Origin: Nonlabens agnitus
GTDB lineage: Bacteria; Bacteroidota; Bacteroidia; Flavobacteriales; Flavobacteriaceae
NCBI RefSeq assembly: GCF_002994045.1
Contig: NZ_MQUC01000003.1
Coordinates: forward strand, 1,650,501-1,714,500
Length of the DNA: 64,000 nucleotides
Direction: 5' to 3'
Both the position numbers and the translations under genes were made by a program. Shown in pieces: positions 44,798-53,393 of the stretch. Each line of letters begins with the position of its first letter. Within the stretch, counting starts at the first letter, position 1. Below the pieces are notes generated by a model. It did not search any database. It was given only the letters and a program-made list of their open reading frames with translations, and was not told the DNA's origin.

Positions 44798-46114
44798 TTA
44801 GGCAATTTTTTGAATAGACCATTTACTTCTGCAAACGATTTTAGCTAAACCTAGATCTTCTGGTAATTTACCATTGCCTAGATAATTTTCATTAATAATG
44901 GAAAACAATATCTTACCTGATAAGTAATCTGCTAACTGTTGATTTTTAAATATAGCGATGTTAATACTATAATTCCCTGGAACTATATTTAGAGGATCAA
45001 GAATTTTGCATTCAAAAATAAGCGTGTCAGAGTGATTGTTCAAATCAGGTTTCGTCAAAATGCTCATATTTTTATCTATACGGATAATACCTTCTCCATT
45101 TTCGTTGTAGATCCCAAGGATTATTTTGATACTTTCTATTGGTATATTTGATGAGCTCTTCGCTACAGTAAGAATAAGCTTTAATCTTTCTCCTAAACTG
45201 AAAACAGTCTTAGGCATTGATTCATCTAATGCAAATAAATCGATTGTTTTCATAAGTAATTGAGCATTTCCTTTTCTCTCAGAAATACCTTCAAGGACTC
45301 TGTGATGCGTCAACCCTGCATTTAAGTATTCGCTAATAATTTTTTTTGTGGAGCCACTGTTGACTATGCAACCATTCATTATATGAATTACTCTAGTACA
45401 TAAAGACTGAACACTATCCATATTATGACTCACAAACAACACCGTCCTTCCACCAGAACTTGAAATATCCTGCATTTTACCAATCGCTTTCTTTTGAAAC
45501 TCTGCATCGCCCACAGCAAGTACCTCATCCACTACCAGGATATCAGGTTCTAAAAAAGCAGCAACGGCAAACCCCAGCCTCACGCCCATACCGCTGGAAT
45601 AGCGTTTTACTGGTGTGTCGATGTACATCTGGCAGCCTGAAAATTCAATGATTTCATCTATTTTGCTAGCAATCTCTGCTTTTGTCATTCCCAAGATTGC
45701 ACCGTTGAGATAGATGTTTTCCCTACCTGTTAATTCTGGATGCATTCCAGTTCCAACTTCTAAGAGGCTTGCCATGCGACCACCTACTTTGATACTACCT
45801 GTCGTGGGACTTGTCACCCTTGAAAGAATTTTAAGTAATGTGGATTTACCTGCACCATTTTTACCAATGATCCCGACAATCTCTCCGCGCTTTACCTCAA
45901 AATTAATGTCCTTCAACGCCCATACGTAGTCAGAACTTGCCGCTGTACTGCGGTCGTTGACAGCGCCTATCTTTTGATAAGGATCTTCCTTGCCTCGCAT
46001 TTTTGCCCAGGCTCTATTGATGTCATGACCCAACGTACCCGTACCTACTGTACCTAAACGATACTGCTTGGAAAGGTTTTCAATTTTTAGGATAATATCA
46101 TCTTTCATCTTCAC
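44798..46114 (-). CDS. wzt: Polysaccharide ABC transporter ATP-binding protein with C-terminal domain (Wzt)
   Basis: 438 residues. Residues 1-270 are the ATPase: YVWALKDINFEVKRGEIVGIIGKNGAGKSTLLK, signature YSSGMGVRLGFAVA, Walker B DILVVDEVLAVGDAEF. An insertion after the first strand (RAWAKMRGKEDPYQK) is typical of the Wzt group. The C-terminal about 160 residues are beta-rich and correspond to the Wzt C-terminal domain, which recognises the glycan end in studied systems. Together with the wzm gene at 49111 it forms an exporter. 17-bp overlap with the pyruvyltransferase gene. Confidence 0.93.
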   Translation of the reverse strand: MKMKDDIILKIENLSKQYRLGTVGTGTLGHDINRAWAKMRGKEDPYQKIGAVNDRSTAASSDYVWALKDINFEVKRGEIVGIIGKNGAGKSTLLKILSRVTSPTTGSIKVGGRMASLLEVGTGMHPELTGRENIYLNGAILGMTKAEIASKIDEIIEFSGCQMYIDTPVKRYSSGMGVRLGFAVAAFLEPDILVVDEVLAVGDAEFQKKAIGKMQDISSSGGRTVLFVSHNMDSVQSLCTRVIHIMNGCIVNSGSTKKIISEYLNAGLTHHRVLEGISERKGNAQLLMKTIDLFALDESMPKTVFSLGERLKLILTVAKSSSNIPIESIKIILGIYNENGEGIIRIDKNMSILTKPDLNNHSDTLIFECKILDPLNIVPGNYSINIAIFKNQQLADYLSGKILFSIINENYLGNGKLPEDLGLAKIVCRSKWSIQKIA

Positions 46115-46934
46115 CGCTTAAAAATGGGCATGCTTTCATCAATCCGTCTTGCAAGTTTTTGATCGTAAGTTGGTCTGGTAGTTTATATTTATGCTTATCC
46201 ACATGATCCATCCAGTAATCACTGTCAAATTGATTTTCTATCAATAAAGGATCGTAAGTCTCAAGACCTACTGAAAGCAAGTAATCATGGTACTTAACGC
46301 CATCGCCAAAGATAGCATTTGAAAATTTGACTTGGACTGCTGGAATGTTATAGGCGTGAGCAACTATGATGCCGTGTAGGGATGAAGAAATGATGCGTTT
46401 GCAAGATAATATTTGTCGGGTCGTTTCTTCAATCTCATTGGTCAAAAAATCTATGATGCACAAGGTTGGGCTGTTCCCAGCCATGCTTTGAACGATCTTA
46501 TAATCATTGATATGTGGGATGATGCCTAATTCGTACGTTTTGGTTTGATGATCTTCTAAGTAAAGAGGTAATAGCAATGCTGGATCTCCATAAACTTCTG
46601 GACAATCATAGCCTATCTCAAGTATCCGCTTTCGCGAAAGCGGACCCCTTACTGCCGTAAAAGTTGCCCTTGCAATTTGTGCATCCCGATGGCTCATACC
46701 GCTACCCCAGACAATACAATGACTGCCTATGTGTTCCAAAATACTTCCAATAGTGACGTACACCGGTCTCCACCAATTTTTTATATAAAACCTATTTGCC
46801 CGTAGCCAAGAAACTTTTCTACCTGTTATTTTCTCTACCAAATATTTACCCAGCAAGTCCCCATAGTTCTCTCGCTCTTTCTTTTGAATGTAGATCTCAC
46901 TCCACCAATATAGTCTAATCGTTTTTGCGCTCAT
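46098..46934 (-). CDS. Polysaccharide pyruvyltransferase family protein
   Basis: 278 residues: NYGDLLGKYLVEKITGRKV, CIVWGSGMSHRD, TAVRGPLSRKRILEIG, VYGDPALLLPLY, IISSSLHGIIVAHAYNIPAVQV. This matches the pyruvyltransferase family, which adds pyruvate ketals to sugars; activity on a precise acceptor is unknown. Palindrome A encodes LSRKR in the conserved position usually read as S.RS/DxxS...L, so it may be tolerated in a helix start. Confidence 0.86.
   Translation of the reverse strand: MSAKTIRLYWWSEIYIQKKERENYGDLLGKYLVEKITGRKVSWLRANRFYIKNWWRPVYVTIGSILEHIGSHCIVWGSGMSHRDAQIARATFTAVRGPLSRKRILEIGYDCPEVYGDPALLLPLYLEDHQTKTYELGIIPHINDYKIVQSMAGNSPTLCIIDFLTNEIEETTRQILSCKRIISSSLHGIIVAHAYNIPAVQVKFSNAIFGDGVKYHDYLLSVGLETYDPLLIENQFDSDYWMDHVDKHKYKLPDQLTIKNLQDGLMKACPFLSGEDER
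46627..46642. repeat. Palindrome A, intact
   Basis: Perfect (18 bp 46626-46643), LSRKR frame, inside a conserved segment of the pyruvyltransferase. Confidence 0.9.
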
Positions 46935-46950
46935 ATACGTTTATTCTAAT

Positions 46951-48393
46951 TTAGTCAAGCGCTTCAACGGCAGAAGCAGTCTTATTCTCAACTCTTACTG
47001 TGTTGATATTTATATCGTACTTAGCATTGAAATAATTCACGTAACTTTTATTATACCAGTGGTCTGGATTTGAGGTAACATCTGTGTATTGTAGGGTTTT
47101 GGGCATCATCATAGGCTCTAAAACTATATTGACCTCTCTAGAATTTATAACTCTCAATAATCTATCGTTCCTATCATTCTCTGATTTTTCAAAGCGATCA
47201 TTAATCAAGTCGTCATAAATATTATTTACATTAGAACTACGCACAACTGACGTCGTAAGCAGAACCAATAGAGTTGGCAAACACCAGTACTCGCCAATAG
47301 ACCAATCGATCCATTGTTGTTTTTTCAAAGCAACCATCAAGTTTATTGTATTAACTAAAACTATCACTAACCATAGCAAATGGATTAGATTCCCAACCCT
47401 TCCATAATTGAACGGTAATCCTCCCATGGCATAGCTTGGTGTAAATAAAATACAGATTAAAAGAGTAATACTGAAAAGCAATAGTATTAAAGGGTTTATG
47501 TACTTGAGTGAAACGCTATTTTTTGATTTGATGAGAACTAATGCAATAAGCATGACTATAACACTATAAGTAAGATAATCTTGAAGGTTAGAGAACTCAT
47601 TACTAAAGAAAAATAATATCTCTCTCCAGGTTACCGAAAGGGCATTGATGAAATTACCACTTTGTTCAAATGCTTGTTGGCGATTAGCCGACCCAGGAGA
47701 TAAAATTACCAGTACTGATGCGGCAATGACGATAAGCTGAAGGTAAATTAAAGAGCGTACTACTTGCTTTCTGTTTATGTAATCTACGAATAGAAAGACG
47801 GCTACTATGCTATTGAGTAATAAAATAAACAGCTCACTACTACCAATGGCTAGTATCGAAAACAGCATAGACCAGATAATTGCTCTTTTATCGCCTCGCA
47901 TCATTTTAAAAAGGTATGCTAATGTCATTAAAAAGCAACAGAACGATATGGAATATACGGTCATTGAAGCATACCAATAGAAGTAGTCGACCAAGGATGG
48001 CATTTGAACTATTAATAAAGAAAAGAAAACGATCGTGGCTATGAAATTGACTTTCTTAGATACTTGTATCCCATAAAAGGAAAATAGTTCGAACAGAAAA
48101 AATCTTAAGGCTATAAAATTGAAGACAAAGTTTATAAAAAGCATTAATCGGAGAGGCGTAGGGCTATAGATTGGAAGTAGACTAAAAAATGCGTTTACAA
48201 AACGCCCATTATGCATTTTATACCAGGAACTATAATTCCTAAAAAAATCTTGAATATCAAAGACCGCTCTTGGAAAATCATCTGCAGACAATGTCGCATA
48301 CTTTACAACAAATAGAAAAGGAATAACAACAAAGAAACCTAATAGTATAATTATCATAAGTCCTTGATGCGAATTTTTATCTAATTGTAGCAT
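46951..48393 (-). CDS. Polytopic membrane protein, GT-C-like (DUF6056-type)
   Basis: 480 residues with about ten or eleven hydrophobic helices. The first periplasmic loop has SADDFPRAVFDIQDFF, with an acidic pair where GT-C glycosyltransferases bind metal or substrate; NGRFVNAFFSLLPI follows. The next gene upstream encodes a dolichyl-phosphate-sugar-synthase-like enzyme, which makes the polyprenyl-linked donor that GT-C proteins use. A periplasmic glycosylation step analogous to Gtr systems is a good guess. Overlaps that gene by 13 bp. Confidence 0.72.
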   Translation of the reverse strand: MLQLDKNSHQGLMIIILLGFFVVIPFLFVVKYATLSADDFPRAVFDIQDFFRNYSSWYKMHNGRFVNAFFSLLPIYSPTPLRLMLFINFVFNFIALRFFLFELFSFYGIQVSKKVNFIATIVFFSLLIVQMPSLVDYFYWYASMTVYSISFCCFLMTLAYLFKMMRGDKRAIIWSMLFSILAIGSSELFILLLNSIVAVFLFVDYINRKQVVRSLIYLQLIVIAASVLVILSPGSANRQQAFEQSGNFINALSVTWREILFFFSNEFSNLQDYLTYSVIVMLIALVLIKSKNSVSLKYINPLILLLFSITLLICILFTPSYAMGGLPFNYGRVGNLIHLLWLVIVLVNTINLMVALKKQQWIDWSIGEYWCLPTLLVLLTTSVVRSSNVNNIYDDLINDRFEKSENDRNDRLLRVINSREVNIVLEPMMMPKTLQYTDVTSNPDHWYNKSYVNYFNAKYDININTVRVENKTASAVEALD

Positions 48394-49097
48394 CTACGTA
48401 TCTTATTTAATTGTTGTGTCAACTTCAAAATAGCAGCCGCTTTATAATTAATTTTTCCATCAACGGAATTCAATTTACGTAACGGAATTTGACGTATGGA
48501 TTGTCCCTCTTTATCATATTTATTCCTGATTCTCAAAATGATCTCAATATCAAAAAGCCAACTTGATATAAATGGTTCCTTGAAAACATCTAGAATACGG
48601 ACTGAAAACATCTTACAACCGCACTGAGTATCCCGAATGGGAACACTAAAGCCTATGAGTTTTGACGAAATTTTTCTAATCATAGAACTTCCAACCCTAC
48701 GTACCAACGAGGATTTCTTGTTACCTATTTCGATTCTTATAGATAGGCCAGCAATCGTATCAGGTATTGAATAGAAAGCTTTTTCCAGTTCAATTAATTG
48801 ATCTAACGGGATTTCTAAATCAGCGTCAATAAAAGCAAGGTAATGAAATGACTGATGGGGTATTTTGCTGATTGCAAAGCGTATAGCTTCACCTTTACCT
48901 AAATTAAAATCAGCCTTAATTATATTTGATCTGGAATCTTCATAAAAATTATCATATAACATTTGATAAGTTTCATCTGTACTACCATCATCCACAAAAA
49001 AGAAATGATATTTACCGTTTGCCTTTATGAACTCTTTAAACGCTGATACTTTCAGGCGTTTTTCTTCATTGTAGCATGGGACAATAACTGCAATCAT
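48381..49097 (-). CDS. GT2 dolichyl/undecaprenyl-phosphate sugar synthase-like
   Basis: 238 residues from ATG at 49097: IAVIVPCYNEEKRLKVSAFKEF, FFVDDGSTDETYQML, GKGEAIRFAI, FIDADLEIPL (DxD), RDTQCGCKMFS, FDIEIILRIRN. This is the Alg5/GtrB type that makes polyprenyl-phosphate hexose. The start is set just after the wzm stop (49111); the longer frame overlaps it. No GtrA-type flippase is visible next to it. Confidence 0.86.
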   Translation of the reverse strand: MIAVIVPCYNEEKRLKVSAFKEFIKANGKYHFFFVDDGSTDETYQMLYDNFYEDSRSNIIKADFNLGKGEAIRFAISKIPHQSFHYLAFIDADLEIPLDQLIELEKAFYSIPDTIAGLSIRIEIGNKKSSLVRRVGSSMIRKISSKLIGFSVPIRDTQCGCKMFSVRILDVFKEPFISSWLFDIEIILRIRNKYDKEGQSIRQIPLRKLNSVDGKINYKAAAILKLTQQLNKIRRCYN

Positions 49098-49110
49098 TTG
49101 TTGACTCTCG

Positions 49111-49965
49111 TTACACCGTATCAATAAAAGTCTTCTCTGTCTTATTAAAGACAATCAATCCTAAAAAAAAGATGATTATACCCAAGGCTAGTCCAGTATA
49201 GATGCCCGTCCAGTGAATTTCCAGACTATTGAACCACAGACTGCGATAACTCTCTATGACGTGAGCAATGGGATTCCACTCTACGGCCCAGTAATACTCT
49301 TTTAATTTATCCCTTGCCGCTTCTAATGAATACATTACTGCGCTCAGGTATAGCAGTAGGTTCAATCCAAACCCGATTAACACGTTCAAATCGCGATATT
49401 TTGTCGTCAAGGCGGAAAGGATTAGTCCAGACCCCATGCCTAACAAGATAATATTGAGCAATATGACTAATACCAAAGGCAAGCCTACACTAGGTAGAAT
49501 GTCCATTCCCTTGTAATAATAGTAGGCATAGAAAATCACTAAAATGATCAGTTGAATACCAAACTTAAACAAACCTGATAGCACCCTAGAAGCTGGTGCA
49601 ATAAAGCGAGGGAAATACACTTTACCGAATAGACCTGCATTGGACGTAAAAGCTGAACTTGAAACGCTCAATACTTCCTTAAAATAGCTCCATAAGGTCA
49701 GGCCTGTCAAGTTAAACAAGAAGTTAGGTATGGCACCATTGTCTATACCTGCTACTTCATTGAATATTAAGGTAAAAACTACACTAGTAAACAACGGCTG
49801 GATGAGGAACCAAAGCGGCCCCAAGATGGTTTGTTTATACGCTGTTGTGATGTCTCGTTTTATAAATAGTACTAGCAAATCTCTATATCGCCATATCTCC
49901 TTAAGATTGAGGTCAATCAACTTCCCTTTAGGCTTGATTTCATATAACCACTTTTCTTCATTCAT
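49111..49965 (-). CDS. wzm: Polysaccharide ABC transporter permease (Wzm)
   Basis: 284 residues, six helices: LLVLFIKRDITTAYKQTILGPLWFLIQPL is the N-terminal amphipathic element typical of ABC-2 glycan exporters; YFPRFIAPASRVLSGLFKF, GLILSALTTKYRDLNVLI and EWNPIAHVIESYR follow. Partner of the wzt gene, which is 3 kb away and separated by three genes; usually they are adjacent. It lies just before wzc in the transcript. Confidence 0.92.
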   Translation of the reverse strand: MNEEKWLYEIKPKGKLIDLNLKEIWRYRDLLVLFIKRDITTAYKQTILGPLWFLIQPLFTSVVFTLIFNEVAGIDNGAIPNFLFNLTGLTLWSYFKEVLSVSSSAFTSNAGLFGKVYFPRFIAPASRVLSGLFKFGIQLIILVIFYAYYYYKGMDILPSVGLPLVLVILLNIILLGMGSGLILSALTTKYRDLNVLIGFGLNLLLYLSAVMYSLEAARDKLKEYYWAVEWNPIAHVIESYRSLWFNSLEIHWTGIYTGLALGIIIFFLGLIVFNKTEKTFIDTV

Positions 49966-49980
49966 AAATTGTGGCTTTCT

Positions 49981-52449
49981 CTAACCTCGCTTTCGCGAAA
50001 GCGTAAATAATTTACTAATCTGTTGCTTCAGTCGATCTGCTGCTGTTTTAGGGGCATTATCTTGGTGATAACCGTTACCGTAGGCTCCATAACCGTAGCC
50101 GTAGCCATAACCGTAGCCATAACGCGCCTTGTCACTAAAGTAGTTAAACAGTAAGCTTACATTACCTAATTCTCCCTTGACATATTTATCATTTACAATG
50201 TCGAGCATGCCTCTTTTAGTATATCCCTGGCGCACCACATACAGGCTGGCGTCTGCATACTTTGATATTTCCATGGCGTCTGCCACCAGTCCTAGAGGCG
50301 GCGTGTCTAGAATAACGTAATCATAAGATTGCTTCAATTCGTCTATCATGATAGCCATCTGCTTTTTTAATATAAGCTCACTAGGATTAGGCGGCACAGG
50401 ACCTGATAGCGCTAGATCCAGATTTTCTATTCCCGAAGATTTTATGATCTCATTCAGTGTTGCATCCTTCACCAAATAATTGGAGACTCCAATGGTGTTT
50501 TCAATATAGAAATCATCAAATATTTTAGGCTTTCTTAAATCCAATCCTACCAATATGGTTCTTTTGCCACTTAATGCAAACACTGTTGCCAGATTGATAC
50601 TAGTAAAGGTTTTTCCTTCACCGCTGACACTACTGGTCACCATAATCGTTTTTGAGCCGGTGTTGGAACCTGTATCCTGATTGTAGATAAAATGCAGACT
50701 AGATCGCAATCCTCTAAAAGCTTCTGCAATGGCAGATCTTGGCTTTTCATATACCACAAGATTATTGTCGTGCTTGACTTGTCCTATGACTCCTATCAAT
50801 GGAACTGGCGATAATTTTTCCAAATCTTTAGGAGAATGAATAAAACTATCCAATAACGTTAGGATAAACGCTACTGTCACAGGCACTGCGATTCCTATCA
50901 ATAGTGCGATCAAGTAATTGATATTACTATCCCGCTGGCTACCACCTTGACCGGTATCCTTTGCCTCATCGATGATGTACACGTCAGATACATTAGCCGC
51001 TTTGACCAATTCTGCCTCTGCGCGTTTAGCCTGGAATACATTATAAGCTTGTTGGGTAATATCAAACTGACGCTGGATCTTCAAAAATTCCTGTTGTTCC
51101 TTAGGCAATCTTTTGATCTGATTTTCCAGCTTCCCTATTTCTCTATTGATCTGAGAAAGTTCACTTTCCAGTAGTGAGGTAGAGTTTTCTATATTCTCAT
51201 AGATCACCGTTTTCAATGCATCAATTTGACGGTCAATTTCCCTAAAGGCTGGAGCATCTGGCTTCAAACTGAATTCCAGACGCTTGCGTTCTTCTGAAAG
51301 TCCTATCAATTGCGCAATGAATCCGCCTATACTACCTTCTGAAATACCTACCACAGACGGCGCTTGAATCGCAGTATAATCTGACCTGCGCTTTAAATAG
51401 GTGTCTAGGTTTTCGTAATAATTCAATCGGTTCAATAAATCCCTTTTCTGGATTTCAAAGCCGGTAAGTTTTGAATTGAAATCTGTATTTTGAACCGTAG
51501 CATCTAACAGTTGTGTGTTGTTCCTGAAAGTTGACAACTCTTCTTCTGACTCCTTCAACAATTTGCTCTGTTTTTGAAGGCTGCTGTCTATGTATTTGAT
51601 CGTACTTACCGCAAACTTGTTTTTCTTGCGCAACTCTTCTGTAACCAGCACCTCGCTACTCTTATTAATATAATCAATAAGCCGTTGTTTGTTCAGACCT
51701 TGCATACTCAGGTTCAAAATGGAGGATCCATCGGGTTGCTGGCTTACGGCAATGCCTTTATAACGCATGACCGTTCCCCAATAATTACCTAGGTTGAACA
51801 ACCATTCTCCAGCACTGACCTGATCTGATCGTCGCTCGATGGTTACTTTTAAAAAGGGTAGTTCTATCTTTTCTCCAAAGCGGAAGATTTGACTCCAGTC
51901 TCCTTGTGGCACCTGGACGCTGGTGGGTTCTTTTTTTGCATAATCAAATCCGCCAGCTATAGTCCCGCCAAAGGTGGTGCTCAATTCAAACCTATCATTG
52001 TCCAACACCTTAATCCGTATGTTTTTTTGATACAATTGGGCATTGGACGTATCCACAAAAACATAGAATGGAGTTTGCTTATAGGCGTCAATATTGTAAT
52101 AATCTCCTTCTTTGATATAGTTGACGTAGAATTGCAATTGATCCACAACCACCTCTGCATGGGATCTGGATTTGAATTGGGTGATGGCCGTAGTAACCTT
52201 GTCTGTAGTTCCACCCCAATTAAATGTCAAGCTTTGATTACTCGTAAATAAAGGGTTATTGTTGTCTTTGATACTGATCAAGGACTCAATTCTGTAAAAC
52301 GTCTGGATAAACTGATTCTTGTAATAGGCATATGACAAGCCTATGATCATGCACAGCAAAAACAGCCACCAAAGTTTCAATAGCTTTTGCAGGAACTGCT
52401 TGACATCAAAAATGCCTGATAACGCGTTAACTTCTTTTTCTTCTTCCAT
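49981..52449 (-). CDS. wzc: Polysaccharide co-polymerase with tyrosine autokinase (Wzc-like)
   Basis: 822 residues. N-terminal Wzz-type domain with a first helix (LWWLFLLCMIIGLSYAYY), long coiled-coil (about residues 260-480), second helix near 530, then the cytosolic BY-kinase: AIAEAFRGLRSSLHFI, Walker A SGEGKTFTSINLA (about 608-620), DLRKPK and Walker B DYVILDTPPLG. A Tyr-Gly run near residues 775-795 is the autophosphorylation tail. It controls chain length and acts with Wza. Its C-terminus ends LFTLSRKRG, encoded by palindrome A. Confidence 0.93.
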   Translation of the reverse strand: MEEEKEVNALSGIFDVKQFLQKLLKLWWLFLLCMIIGLSYAYYKNQFIQTFYRIESLISIKDNNNPLFTSNQSLTFNWGGTTDKVTTAITQFKSRSHAEVVVDQLQFYVNYIKEGDYYNIDAYKQTPFYVFVDTSNAQLYQKNIRIKVLDNDRFELSTTFGGTIAGGFDYAKKEPTSVQVPQGDWSQIFRFGEKIELPFLKVTIERRSDQVSAGEWLFNLGNYWGTVMRYKGIAVSQQPDGSSILNLSMQGLNKQRLIDYINKSSEVLVTEELRKKNKFAVSTIKYIDSSLQKQSKLLKESEEELSTFRNNTQLLDATVQNTDFNSKLTGFEIQKRDLLNRLNYYENLDTYLKRRSDYTAIQAPSVVGISEGSIGGFIAQLIGLSEERKRLEFSLKPDAPAFREIDRQIDALKTVIYENIENSTSLLESELSQINREIGKLENQIKRLPKEQQEFLKIQRQFDITQQAYNVFQAKRAEAELVKAANVSDVYIIDEAKDTGQGGSQRDSNINYLIALLIGIAVPVTVAFILTLLDSFIHSPKDLEKLSPVPLIGVIGQVKHDNNLVVYEKPRSAIAEAFRGLRSSLHFIYNQDTGSNTGSKTIMVTSSVSGEGKTFTSINLATVFALSGKRTILVGLDLRKPKIFDDFYIENTIGVSNYLVKDATLNEIIKSSGIENLDLALSGPVPPNPSELILKKQMAIMIDELKQSYDYVILDTPPLGLVADAMEISKYADASLYVVRQGYTKRGMLDIVNDKYVKGELGNVSLLFNYFSDKARYGYGYGYGYGYGAYGNGYHQDNAPKTAADRLKQQISKLFTLSRKRG
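49988..50003. repeat. Palindrome A, intact, at the 3' end of wzc
   Basis: Perfect copy, LSRKR frame, last codons before the stop. Confidence 0.9.
50074..50130. repeat. Microsatellite encoding the Tyr-Gly tail of Wzc
   Basis: Repeated CCGTAGCCATAA-like 12-mers on the plus strand, read on the minus strand as alternating Tyr-Gly. It makes the number of phosphorylatable tyrosines changeable by slippage. Confidence 0.75.
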
Positions 52450-53235
52450 CTATAGACGCGTGAATAGTAATACAGAAGTAACAATAGTCCCCAATACTGA
52501 CACAATGGTCCCAAAGGTAGATATAGCCGTAGTTCCCACGCCAGTAACCTTTTGCGGCAGCGGATCGACCACAATCATGTCATTGGGCTGGATGTAATAA
52601 TATGGCGAATACACAATATCAAGATTGGTAAGGTCCAACTCATGCACCTTTACCCCATCAGGATAATTTCTAACAATTTTGACCGCTGTCAAATCTCCGG
52701 TAACCGGGACACCACCACCGGCAGCAATGGCCTCGATGATGTTGATCTGTTCGCGTTGGACGGATTGAATACCCGTTCCACCTACCTCACCTACCATGGT
52801 GTACGAAATACCTGCTAGCTTTACGGTCAAGAACAGCTCCTCTTCTTGTTTGAAATATTTTTCCAGTAAAATTTGTTTCAACTTTTCCTGCAGTTCATCG
52901 GTGGTCAGGCCTATGGCTTTTACCGTTCCTATCTCAGGCAGTCTAATGTCACCACGTATATCAATCCCATATCCATTCACTCCAGCGCCGCTCACGGATT
53001 CACCACTTGCAGGCGAAAATAGCTTTGTCAATCGTTCGTCTGCACTTTGATACAAGCTGATGTTCAATACGTCGTTCACCTGTAATCGGTACGGTGGTTG
53101 TAAACGTCTTGCCATCATCAAGCTATCCACAGCTACAGATTTTGACTCTTGCAGGTAAGTGATTTTATTTAAAGGGATGCAAGATGATATTGCAAGCAGC
53201 AATCCTATCATCCATACAAACGTGAGCCTACGCAT
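52450..53235 (-). CDS. wza: Polysaccharide export outer-membrane lipoprotein (Wza-like)
   Basis: 261 residues. Signal peptide with lipobox LAISSC (Cys19), then the PES domain (LQPPYRLQVNDVLNISLY), and SLBB-like repeats (IRLPEIGTVKAIGLT and MVGEVGGTGIQSV). One helix at the C-terminus. It forms the outer-membrane channel for the chain and partners Wzc, whose start is directly adjacent. This is the first gene of the locus as transcribed, so the main promoter must lie in 53236-53393. Confidence 0.9.
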   Translation of the reverse strand: MRRLTFVWMIGLLLAISSCIPLNKITYLQESKSVAVDSLMMARRLQPPYRLQVNDVLNISLYQSADERLTKLFSPASGESVSGAGVNGYGIDIRGDIRLPEIGTVKAIGLTTDELQEKLKQILLEKYFKQEEELFLTVKLAGISYTMVGEVGGTGIQSVQREQINIIEAIAAGGGVPVTGDLTAVKIVRNYPDGVKVHELDLTNLDIVYSPYYYIQPNDMIVVDPLPQKVTGVGTTAISTFGTIVSVLGTIVTSVLLFTRL

Positions 53236-53393
53236 ATTCTCTTTGGTGTATAGCCGGTAAATATAAAATTATCTTAATAGATAGCCTATTTAAAATGTCT
53301 TCTATGCTTCAACACACCTGTCTGGGAATTTATTGCGGTAAAGTATTGTCTTCGTTACTTTTTCCATTACCGAAAAAGTAACCAAAAAGGCTA
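53236..53393. other. Putative promoter region of the polysaccharide locus
   Basis: 158 bp with AT-rich sequence next to the wza start, including on the minus strand a TATATTTAC that loosely resembles the flavobacterial minus-7 consensus TAnnTTTG. No convincing minus-33 box was seen. The distal part (TTACTTTTTCCATTACCG...) is a common repeat motif. Confidence 0.3.
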
